From Ilumatobacter sp. (lineage in GTDB: Bacteria; Actinomycetota; Acidimicrobiia; Acidimicrobiales; Ilumatobacteraceae), in NCBI GenBank assembly GCA_029263275.1, contig JAJCXU010000398.1:1-5107 (forward strand): a stretch of DNA of 5,107 nt, written 5' to 3'. The notes below the pieces were generated by a model. That model was not told where the DNA came from. It saw only the letters and a list, made by a program, of their open reading frames with translations, and made no database searches. Each line of letters opens with the position of its first letter. Positions within the stretch are counted from its first letter, which is position 1. Positions 1 to 4,499 of this stretch are shown in pieces. Both the position numbers and the translations under genes were made by a program.

Positions 1-111
1 CTCACCTTGTGCCAGGACGTCGACGAGTTCGACCCGTCGCCCGTTGCCGAGTGATTTGGCGACGTCGGCGAATCCATCGAACAGCGCGTCTTTGGCTCTG
101 CGGTCTCCCAT
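1..111 (-). CDS. ArsR-family HTH transcriptional regulator (partial, 5' end only)
   Basis: The first 37 codons are visible; the gene runs off the left edge. It starts at ATG (complement of 109-111) behind a strong GAGGAGA Shine-Dalgarno (complement of 118-124), 6 nt upstream. The N-terminus, MGDRRAKDALFDGFADVAKS followed by LGNGRRVELVDVLAQGE, matches the leading helices of ArsR/SmtB winged-helix repressors, where a 'L(A/G)(N/S)xxRxxLxxxLxxGE' stretch precedes the recognition helices. In actinobacteria I know closely similar N-termini from ArsR proteins carrying a C-terminal rhodanese domain; that the same holds here is inference, as nothing beyond residue 37 is seen. It is divergent from the metallo-beta-lactamase/rhodanese gene across 78 bp, so it probably controls that operon and itself. 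Sulfur-stress or metal sensing is likely, but sensor residues are off-window. Confidence 0.82.
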   Translation of the reverse strand, partial: MGDRRAKDALFDGFADVAKSLGNGRRVELVDVLAQGE

Positions 112-121
112 ACACAATCTC

Positions 122-139
122 CTCAAACGTTTCTTTGAG
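122..139. promoter_or_regulatory. Candidate ArsR-type operator, dyad 1
   Basis: CTCAAA (122-127), a 6-bp spacer, then TTTGAG (134-139): perfect 6-bp arms. Size and T/A-rich core resemble dyads bound by ArsR/SmtB repressors. It overlaps the Shine-Dalgarno region of the leftward arsR-type gene and the expected -35 region (about 124-129) for a rightward promoter using TATAGT at 147-152. Binding by the divergent ArsR is inference. Confidence 0.5.
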
Positions 140-144
140 CTATG

Positions 145-152
145 ACTATAGT
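145..152. promoter_or_regulatory. Palindromic bidirectional -10 element (ACTATAGT)
   Basis: ACTATAGT is its own reverse complement, giving TATAGT on the plus strand (147-152) and TATAGT on the minus strand (complement of 145-150). It is the most AT-rich part of the divergent spacer and lies between two candidate operator dyads. No good -35 is present on either strand (plus about 124-129, CAAACG; minus about 167-172, TGTCTT), so an activated or intrinsically weak promoter is possible. Promoter use is inferred. Confidence 0.45.
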
Positions 153-163
153 GAAGTGATCTA

Positions 164-181
164 TTCAAGACATTGTTTGAG
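164..181. promoter_or_regulatory. Candidate ArsR-type operator, dyad 2
   Basis: TTCAAG (164-169), a 6-bp spacer, then TTTGAG (176-181). The right arm is identical to dyad 1 and the left arm keeps the TCAA core, giving the same 18-bp geometry exactly 42 bp downstream of dyad 1 (about four helical turns). It covers the possible leftward -35 region and reaches the rightward gene's Shine-Dalgarno. It is less symmetric than dyad 1. Confidence 0.42.
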
Positions 182-189
182 GAGTCGTG

Positions 190-1545
190 ATGGTTCGGAT
201 TGTGGATTTCGTTGATGAGGGTCTTGGTCACTCGTCGTATCTGATCGATCTCGGTGATGGCTCGGCGGCGGTGATCGATCCGCCACGCTTCCCGACAGCC
301 CACGAGACGTTGGCCCAACGAGACGGGCTTCGGTTGGCGTGGACGGCCGACACTCATTCCCATGCCGACTACGTGACCGGCAGCCCGGGCCTGACCGCAC
401 GGCTCGGTACGACCTTCGTGGCACCGGCGGCGTCGCAGCTCGACAGCCCGCACGAAGCAGTGACCGACGGACAACGCGTCGACCTCGGAAAAGGATGCTG
501 GCTCATTCCTGTTGCGACACCGGGCCACACCCCGGACCACCACTCGTACCTGCTGGAGTGTGACGGTGAGTTGATCGGGTTGTTCTCCGGTGGCTCGCTG
601 ATGGTCGGCGCGGTTGGGCGCACCGACCTCGCCGGACCCGACTTGGCCGAACCCTTGGCGCACCAGATGTTCCATTCGTTGCACCGCTTCGAGGAGTTGC
701 CCGATGACCTCGCCGTGTATCCGACCCATGGTGCCGGTTCGTTCTGCTCGGCGCCCGGCTCGACGGAGCGGACCACGACCTTGGGTCGCGAGCGGGCAAC
801 GAACCCATTGCTGTCGATCGACAGCGAGGATGAGTTCGTCGATCGGCTGCTCGGCGGGTTCGGCACGTTCCCGTCGTACTTTCTGCGTCTGCCGGAACTG
901 AATCGCCGCGGCCCCACCGTGTTCGACGCGGTACCAACACTGGACCCGTTGAGCGCCGACACGGTTGCCGAACACGTCGCAAGCGGGGCGCTGGTGATCG
1001 ACGCACGACCGATGGCCGATTTCGGAGCAGGTCACATTCCGGGATCGTTGGCCAACACCCTGCGCCCAGTGTTCGCGAGCTGGATCGGCTGGCTGATCGA
1101 CCCGGGCCGCCCACTGATCTTCGTCCTCAGCGACGACCAGGATCGCGACGACGTGGTGCGCCAATGTCTCGATGTCGGCCAAGAGAACCAGCTCGGCGAA
1201 CTCGACGGCGGCATCGACGCCTGGACCGGCGCTGGCCGACCGGTCGCGACGTTCGGCGTGGTCGATGCGCGCGACATGGCAGCGACCGTGGTCGACGTGC
1301 GTCAACGAAGCGAATACGTCACCGGACACGTTCCGGCCGCGGACAATGTCGAACTCGGTGCCGTTGCCGATATGTCGCCGCGGACCGGGCCGGTCACGGT
1401 GATGTGCGGCCACGGCGAACGGGCGATGACCGCTGCCAGCATCCTCACAGCGACGGGCGACAGTCACCTCGAGGTCTCGGTGTTCGATGGCGGGCCCGAC
1501 ACCTGGAGCGATGCAACAGGTCTTGATCTCGAGGTCGGCGCGTGA
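190..1545 (+). CDS. CstB-like metallo-beta-lactamase (persulfide dioxygenase-type) with two rhodanese domains
   Basis: A 451-residue fusion likely to act in cytoplasmic sulfide/persulfide detoxification. Start ATG 190 lies 5 nt after GAGGAG (179-184); the adjacent in-frame GTG at 187 is too close to it. Residues about 1-245 form a metallo-beta-lactamase domain: THSHADYVTG (H56, H58, D60, Y61), TPGHT (H113), GRTD (144-147 region), THGAGSFC (H180, C186). Residues about 250-350 are a rhodanese-like domain whose catalytic loop reads S314-DDQD-R319, with no Cys. Residues about 355-445 are a second rhodanese with an intact C406-GHGE-R411 loop. Length, domain order and one dead plus one active rhodanese match staphylococcal CstB. 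Oddities: the TGD motif, which supplies the Asp iron ligand in ETHE1-type enzymes, reads SGGS (G135), and the HxHxDH motif ends in Tyr. Activity as a dioxygenase is therefore inferred, not assured. It overlaps the next gene by 4 nt. Confidence 0.88.
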   Translation: MVRIVDFVDEGLGHSSYLIDLGDGSAAVIDPPRFPTAHETLAQRDGLRLAWTADTHSHADYVTGSPGLTARLGTTFVAPAASQLDSPHEAVTDGQRVDLGKGCWLIPVATPGHTPDHHSYLLECDGELIGLFSGGSLMVGAVGRTDLAGPDLAEPLAHQMFHSLHRFEELPDDLAVYPTHGAGSFCSAPGSTERTTTLGRERATNPLLSIDSEDEFVDRLLGGFGTFPSYFLRLPELNRRGPTVFDAVPTLDPLSADTVAEHVASGALVIDARPMADFGAGHIPGSLANTLRPVFASWIGWLIDPGRPLIFVLSDDQDRDDVVRQCLDVGQENQLGELDGGIDAWTGAGRPVATFGVVDARDMAATVVDVRQRSEYVTGHVPAADNVELGAVADMSPRTGPVTVMCGHGERAMTAASILTATGDSHLEVSVFDGGPDTWSDATGLDLEVGA

Positions 1546-2816
1546 CCGACACGGACGCGACACCGAACGTCATCCGTTTGGGGTTGCGCGAGAACCTCGC
1601 CCAATTCTCTCTGCTCGTCGGCGTCAACGCGCTCGTCGGCGGGATGATCGGCCAGGAACGCACCGTCTTGCCGTTGCTCGCCACCGACGTCTTCGGGCTC
1701 ACCGCATTCACTGCGACGCTCACCTTCATCGCCGCCTTCGGCATCGTCAAAGCCGCGACCAACTTCTTCGCCGGCACCCTCTCGGACCGTTACGGCCGCA
1801 AACCCGTCCTCGTCGCCGGCTGGATCATCGGCATCCCCGTCCCGCTGTTGTTGATGTGGGCGCCGACATGGGGCTGGGTGATCTTCGCCAACGTGCTCCT
1901 CGGTATCAACCAAGGACTCACCTGGTCGACCACCGTCATCATGAAGATCGACCTCGCCGGCCCCGACAAACGCGGACTCGCGATGGGCCTCAACGAAGCC
2001 GCCGGATACGGCGCGGTAGCCGTCACCGCGCTCGCCACCGGCTGGATCGCCAACGAATGGGGCCTGCGCCCCGAACCGTTCTTCCTCGGCCTCGCCTACG
2101 CCGGACTCGGACTCAGCCTGTCCGTTCTGTTCGTCAAAGAAACCCACCACCACGTCCACCACGAAGCCGCCAACCACACCGCAACGAACGACGACGCACG
2201 CCAAGCGCTCACCGACCGCGAGATCTTCACCCTCACCAGCTTCCGCGAGAAATCCCTCTCCGCTGCATCACAAGCCGGACTCGTCAACAACCTCAACGAC
2301 GGCCTCGCATGGGGACTATTCCCGATCTTCTTCGCCGCCTCCGGACTCTCCATCGGCCGCATCGGCATCCTCGCAGCCATCTACCCCGGCATCTGGGGGC
2401 TCGGCCAGCTCTACACCGGCGCACTGTCCGATCGCATCGGCCGCAAACCCCTCATCGTCGCCGGCATGCTCACCCAAGCCGTCGCCATTGCCTGGATGGC
2501 CGCGATGAGCAGCTTCTGGCCGTGGGCACTCGGGGCAGCCGTGCTCGGCGCGGGAACTGCAATGGTCTATCCGACACTGCTCGCCACCATCGGTGACGTC
2601 GCCCACCCCACCTGGCGCGCCCGATCAGTCGGCATCTACCGGCTGTGGCGAGACGCCGGCTTCGCCGTCGGCGCCCTCCTCGCTGGACTCCTCGCCGACC
2701 TCATCTCCATCCAAGCCGCCATCTACGCCGTCGCCGCCCTCACCGCCATCTCAGGCGTCGTCGTGATCACACGCATGTACGAAACACACCCGCGAACCCA
2801 TGAGATGACTGAATAA
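1542..2816 (+). CDS. MFS transporter (12-TM type) coupled to the CstB-like gene
   Basis: A 424-residue major facilitator superfamily permease in the cytoplasmic membrane. GTG 1542 overlaps the upstream stop codon (GTGA), implying translational coupling; no separate promoter is visible. The MFS motif A appears in both halves: GTLSDRYGRK at residues 78-87 and GALSDRIGRK at 293-302, each after the expected second or eighth membrane segment. Hydrophobic segments fit a 6+6 layout with a cytoplasmic loop at about 199-245. That loop starts with a histidine cluster (H202-204, H206, H207, H212), which could bind metal or be incidental. Substrate is unknown. Neighbourhood suggests export of a sulfur oxyanion such as sulfite or thiosulfate, or of a stress compound recognised by the ArsR regulator; this is inference from context only. 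Confidence 0.9.
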   Translation: MTDTDATPNVIRLGLRENLAQFSLLVGVNALVGGMIGQERTVLPLLATDVFGLTAFTATLTFIAAFGIVKAATNFFAGTLSDRYGRKPVLVAGWIIGIPVPLLLMWAPTWGWVIFANVLLGINQGLTWSTTVIMKIDLAGPDKRGLAMGLNEAAGYGAVAVTALATGWIANEWGLRPEPFFLGLAYAGLGLSLSVLFVKETHHHVHHEAANHTATNDDARQALTDREIFTLTSFREKSLSAASQAGLVNNLNDGLAWGLFPIFFAASGLSIGRIGILAAIYPGIWGLGQLYTGALSDRIGRKPLIVAGMLTQAVAIAWMAAMSSFWPWALGAAVLGAGTAMVYPTLLATIGDVAHPTWRARSVGIYRLWRDAGFAVGALLAGLLADLISIQAAIYAVAALTAISGVVVITRMYETHPRTHEMTE

Positions 2817-2866
2817 GAACGACGCGGCTGAGTTTCCGGTCACGCATCGGACGCATGAGCAACCAC

Positions 2867-2885
2867 TGCGGTTCCCTCAACCGCA
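2867..2885 (+). terminator. Candidate hairpin terminator after the MFS gene
   Basis: TGCGGTT (2867-2873) and AACCGCA (2879-2885) form a perfect 7-bp stem with a 5-nt loop (CCCTC), 50 nt after the transporter stop. There is no T-tract, so it is not a canonical intrinsic terminator; T-less hairpins are common at gene ends in high-GC actinobacteria. Confidence 0.45.
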
Positions 2886-2926
2886 CTGCAAGAGCGACGA
2901 AAGCGCACTGTCCCATCTCACCACTG

Positions 2927-2939
2927 GGCGAGCCTCGCC
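2927..2939. other. Short hairpin upstream of the small membrane-protein gene
   Basis: GGCGA (2927-2931), loop GCC, TCGCC (2935-2939): a perfect 5-bp GC-rich stem extendable by a G-T pair. It lies 15 nt before the candidate -10 box at 2954. It could be a second terminator hairpin, an operator, or chance in GC-rich DNA. Confidence 0.25.
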
Positions 2940-2953
2940 TTGGGTCGCCTGTC

Positions 2954-2959
2954 TACGCT
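2954..2959 (+). promoter_or_regulatory. Candidate -10 box (TACGCT) for a leaderless small gene
   Basis: TACGCT fits the TAnnnT -10 pattern of high-GC actinobacteria and ends 7 nt before ATG 2967, so transcription would begin at or near the start codon. No convincing -35 or Shine-Dalgarno is present. Confidence 0.35.
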
Positions 2960-2966
2960 TCCTCGA

Positions 2967-3245
2967 ATGATGGCGAAGACGTGGAACGACCTGAAGGCGA
3001 TGACCGACGCGGAGCTGATCGCCGAGCACGACAGGCTCCACAAGAACGTCAGCCTCGGTGTCGGCTACCTGACCAACGAACTTCACGAACGCGCAGCCGC
3101 GGCGATGATGGTCGAGACGCTGGCGTCGACGAAGGCCGTCGAGCGAATGACGGATGCGATCAAGCGCTACACCCGCACGATGCTCGCCATGAACGCCGTT
3201 GCCGTTGTGATCGCCCTCGTCGCACTCATCGTCAGCCTGTCCTGA
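2967..3245 (+). CDS. Small single-TM protein of unknown function
   Basis: A 92-residue protein I cannot assign to a named family. Residues 1-70 are soluble and predicted helical with many charged residues (NDLKAMTDAELIAEHDRLHK, then a GVGYLTNELHERAAAAMM stretch); residues 72-91 form one hydrophobic C-terminal membrane segment (MLAMNAVAVVIALVALIVSL). The 'DxELxxEHDRLxKNxxxGxxYLxxEL' look recalls small tail-anchored hypothetical proteins of the same size, but no function is known to me. Start: ATG 2967 is chosen because a candidate -10 sits 7 nt upstream; ATG 2970 directly follows, and an upstream in-frame TTG at 2940 would precede the candidate -10. No Shine-Dalgarno is seen. It stands alone between two hairpins, in the same direction as its neighbours but with long gaps, so it is probably its own transcription unit. 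Confidence 0.68.
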   Translation: MMAKTWNDLKAMTDAELIAEHDRLHKNVSLGVGYLTNELHERAAAAMMVETLASTKAVERMTDAIKRYTRTMLAMNAVAVVIALVALIVSLS

Positions 3246-3306
3246 GTCGATTGCGACGCAAAGCACACAGGCGAGGGTTCGTTTCCGATTGCGCACAGTT
3301 GTCCAA

Positions 3307-3322
3307 CCGGCAGAGCGGCCGG
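3307..3322 (+). terminator. Candidate GC-rich hairpin after the small membrane-protein gene
   Basis: CCGGC (3307-3311), 6-nt loop AGAGCG, GCCGG (3318-3322): an all-GC 5-bp stem 61 nt past the stop at 3245. No T-tract follows. It is the best terminator-like structure in the 126-bp gap before the YnfA gene, but remains weak. Confidence 0.3.
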
Positions 3323-3341
3323 CGCCGAACCTCATCGGACC

Positions 3342-3365
3342 GAGTCGGGTTCAGACTCCTATGGT
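3342..3365 (+). promoter_or_regulatory. Dyad and candidate -10 before the YnfA-family gene
   Basis: GAGTC (3342-3346) and GACTC (3354-3358) form a 5-bp dyad with a 7-nt spacer, immediately followed by TATGGT (3360-3365), a candidate -10 box ending 6 nt before ATG 3372. The dyad lies inside the -35 to -10 spacer, which could suit a regulator. No clear -35 is visible. Confidence 0.33.
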
Positions 3366-3371
3366 GAGTTG

Positions 3372-3704
3372 ATGCCTTCGACGTTGCGATCGATTCTGTT
3401 GTTCGTTCTCGCTGCGTTTGCTGAGATCGGTGGAGCCTGGTTGATCTGGCAGGGCGTGCGCGAGCATCGAGGCGTCGCGTGGGTCGGTGCTGGCATCGCC
3501 GCGCTGGCGGCATATGGCTTCGTTGCGACTCTGCAACCCGACGCGAACTTCGGTCGGATCCTCGCCGCCTACGGTGGCATCTTCGTTGCCGGTTCTCTCG
3601 CGTGGGGAGCCGTCGTGGACGGATTCAGGCCTGACCGATTCGACCTCGTCGGAGCGGGGGTCTGCCTCGTCGGGGTCGCGGTGATCATGTACGCGCCGCG
3701 CTGA
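3372..3704 (+). CDS. YnfA/UPF0060 family inner-membrane protein
   Basis: A 110-residue, four-TM membrane protein with the full YnfA/UPF0060 signature. [10 protein letters not shown] (about 17-26) closes the first helix; [18 protein letters not shown] (about 54-71) and the SLAWG..VDG..PD..D motif (about 75-92) follow, ending in the family's [10 protein letters not shown] tail. The length is the usual one for the family and no part is missing. YnfA proteins are SMR-like small membrane proteins and have been linked to efflux of cationic compounds in enterobacteria; the substrate here is unknown. Start ATG 3372 is preceded by GGTGAG (3363-3368), 3 nt away, which overlaps a candidate TATGGT -10; the in-frame TTG at 3369 is too close to either. 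It is followed 29 bp later by the convergent end of the merR-type gene and has no operon partner. Confidence 0.93.
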   Translation: MPSTLRSILLFVLAAFAEIGGAWLIWQGVREHRGVAWVGAGIAALAAYGFVATLQPDANFGRILAAYGGIFVAGSLAWGAVVDGFRPDRFDLVGAGVCLVGVAVIMYAPR

Positions 3705-3709
3705 CCGAA

Positions 3710-3721
3710 GTTGCTCGCAAC
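3710..3721. other. Weak hairpin between convergent genes
   Basis: GTTG-CTCG-CAAC (4-bp stem, 4-nt loop) is the only symmetric element in the 29-bp gap between the converging YnfA and MerR-type genes. It may aid termination in both directions, but the stem is short and lacks a T-tract. Confidence 0.2.
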
Positions 3722-3733
3722 CCGGCGGCGCGA

Positions 3734-4141
3734 TCAGGTGTGATCACTCGGCGAGAAGATGTGGCAGATCTCGCCAGCGGTGCAGTCTGCCGGGTCGAGT
3801 TGTCGGCTGCGATCGAGGAGTTGGGCAAGTTCGGATTCGAGTGCGGCCAGTTGTCGTCGTCGGTCGCGGACCTCGGCGAGTTTGGTTTCGAGGAGTGAGT
3901 CGACGTGGCTGCAGGGGGCGGTGCCGTCGTCGCGGACGTGGATGATGCTTGCGATCTCGGCGAGCGTGAGTCCAGCCGCTTGGGCGGTGCGGATGAATCG
4001 CAGTCGGGCGAGGGTGGCGTCGTCGTAGACGCGGTATCCGTTGTCGGCCCGTTGTGGTTCGGGGAGCAGCCCTTTGCGTTCGTAGAACCGAATGGTCCTC
4101 GTCGGTATCTCGAGCGCGTCGGCGAGTTGTCCGATCAACAT
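3734..4141 (-). CDS. MerR-family heavy-metal-responsive transcriptional regulator
   Basis: A 135-residue metal-sensing MerR-family activator/repressor. Residues 1-70 form the winged-helix DNA-binding domain: LIGQLADALEIPTRTIRFYE then RKGLLPEP and NGYRVYDD, all family hallmarks. Residues about 80-115 are the long dimerisation coiled coil, and the C-terminal loop carries C120-x5-C126-H127. C77 (PCSH) stands at the start of the dimerisation helix, where MerR, ZntR and CadR have Cys and the monovalent-ion sensor CueR has Ser; this favours a divalent metal (Hg, Cd, Zn or Pb). Start ATG 4141 is chosen because the family's N-terminus begins 'MxIGxLA'; an upstream ATG at 4204 would run through the operator. 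A minus-strand TATTGT box lies 6 nt before the start. It is divergent from the metal operon, whose promoter has its operator, so it should regulate both. Confidence 0.92.
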   Translation of the reverse strand: MLIGQLADALEIPTRTIRFYERKGLLPEPQRADNGYRVYDDATLARLRFIRTAQAAGLTLAEIASIIHVRDDGTAPCSHVDSLLETKLAEVRDRRRQLAALESELAQLLDRSRQLDPADCTAGEICHIFSPSDHT

Positions 4142-4147
4142 GGTTCG

Positions 4148-4153
4148 ACAATA
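4148..4153 (-). promoter_or_regulatory. Candidate -10 (TATTGT) of the merR-type gene, possibly leaderless
   Basis: Complement of ACAATA, ending 6 nt before the ATG at 4141, so the transcript may start at the start codon. The region 17 bp upstream (complement of 4171-4176, TTCCGC) is a poor -35 and lies within the MerR dyad, as expected for autoregulation. Confidence 0.4.
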
Positions 4154-4157
4154 CCCC

Positions 4158-4189
4158 TTGACCTTCTCCTGCGGAAGAAGGTCTACGGT
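4158..4189 (+). promoter_or_regulatory. MerR-type promoter with a 20-bp spacer
   Basis: The -35 TTGACC (4158-4163) and -10 TACGGT (4184-4189) are separated by 20 bp, the over-long spacing characteristic of promoters that MerR-family proteins untwist when metal-bound. The -10 ends 7 nt before GTG 4197, so the mRNA of the rightward operon probably begins at or next to the start codon. Confidence 0.85.
4160..4183. promoter_or_regulatory. MerR operator dyad
   Basis: GACCTTCT (4160-4167) and AGAAGGTC (4176-4183) are perfect 8-bp inverted arms around an 8-bp centre, lying between -35 and -10 of the rightward promoter. The ACCTT...AAGGT form is the common core of MerR/CueR/ZntR-type operators. A second, outer pair, GTTCGAC (4143-4149) and GTCGAAC (4188-4194), flanks it; its role is unknown. 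Confidence 0.85.
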
Positions 4190-4196
4190 CGAACTT

Positions 4197-4499
4197 GTGA
4201 GCAATCAGAAGACGTCAGCAGTCGCCCCGCTCGCGGCGGGCGCGGCCATGGTGGGGGTGTGCTGCGGGCTGCCACTGCTCGCCTCGGCCGGTGTTCTCGG
4301 AGCAGTCGCGGGCATCGGGCTCGGGAGCTGGCCCGTCGTTGCCCTCGCTGCTGTCGTCGTTGTGATCGGCGTCGTCCGGTGGCGCCGAAACAGCGACAGT
4401 TGTCCAGCACCGCGACCAGCCGACAACGAGTCGGCGCCCCGGCACGACGTCGTCATCTCGCCCAGCTACACCTACCCGAACGAAGAGGAAACACGATGA
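4197..4499 (+). CDS. Two-TM MerT/MerF-like metal transport protein
   Basis: A 100-residue membrane protein. Start GTG 4197 is chosen because it lies 7 nt downstream of the MerR-controlled -10; there is no Shine-Dalgarno, so a leaderless start is likely. Residues about 8-40 form a first hydrophobic segment with a vicinal cysteine pair, GVCCGLPLL (C22, C23), and about 45-60 a second (WPVVALAAVVVVIGVV), followed by RWRR. A third cysteine, C69, sits just after TM2, and the tail from 70 to 100 is hydrophilic. MerT, MerF and related mercuric importers use a Cys pair in TM1 to take Hg(II) across the membrane and further cysteines at the cytoplasmic side. Sequence identity to those families looks limited, so the transport role rests on motif, size and its place as first gene of a MerR-controlled operon. 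Its stop overlaps the next start (ATGA). Confidence 0.72.
   Translation: MSNQKTSAVAPLAAGAAMVGVCCGLPLLASAGVLGAVAGIGLGSWPVVALAAVVVVIGVVRWRRNSDSCPAPRPADNESAPRHDVVISPSYTYPNEEETR

Larger units (their letters stand above)
119..184. repeat. 10-bp perfect inverted repeat carrying both Shine-Dalgarno sequences
   Basis: CTCCTCAAAC (119-128) and GTTTGAGGAG (175-184) are exact reverse complements, 46 bp apart. Each arm contains the GGAG ribosome-binding core of one of the two divergent genes, followed inward by part of a candidate operator half-site. Part of the symmetry therefore comes simply from two similar ribosome binding sites pointing apart; the TCAAAC/GTTTGA extension goes beyond what a Shine-Dalgarno needs. 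Confidence 0.7.

Noticed and set aside
1464..2204. Minus-strand 246-codon open frame opposite the MFS gene
   Set aside because: Low-complexity Gly/Asp/Glu/Val composition without recognisable motifs; a shadow of the transporter's codon pattern.
1487..2596. Plus-strand 369-codon open frame overlapping the MFS gene
   Set aside because: The product is almost entirely Arg, His and Pro, the usual out-of-frame shadow of a GC-rich gene, while the MFS frame has both motif A copies.
2842..2856. ACGCAT direct repeat (ACGCAT-CGG-ACGCAT)
   Set aside because: Only two 6-bp copies in non-coding DNA after the MFS gene; easily chance, and no promoter is close.
3295..3365. tRNA-like stretch (CAACCGGCAGAG followed by GGGTTCAGACTCC) upstream of the YnfA gene
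   Set aside because: A D-arm-like and a T-arm-like string occur at plausible distance, but the only T-arm stem (GAGTC/GACTC) puts GGGTTCA in the loop rather than TTC-initial, no anticodon stem of 5 bp forms, and no acceptor stem pairs.
2855..3367. Alternative plus-strand frame of 170 codons over the small membrane-protein gene
   Set aside because: Arg-rich and without motifs; it runs through the candidate hairpins and the next promoter. The 92-residue frame has a sensible soluble-plus-TM layout.
3905..4495. Long plus-strand open frame opposite the merR-type gene that runs into the CopZ-type gene
   Set aside because: It is antisense to a well-supported MerR protein and then overlaps the membrane-protein gene in another frame; its composition is shadow-like. 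Only the part from ATG 4496, with Shine-Dalgarno and family motifs, is real.
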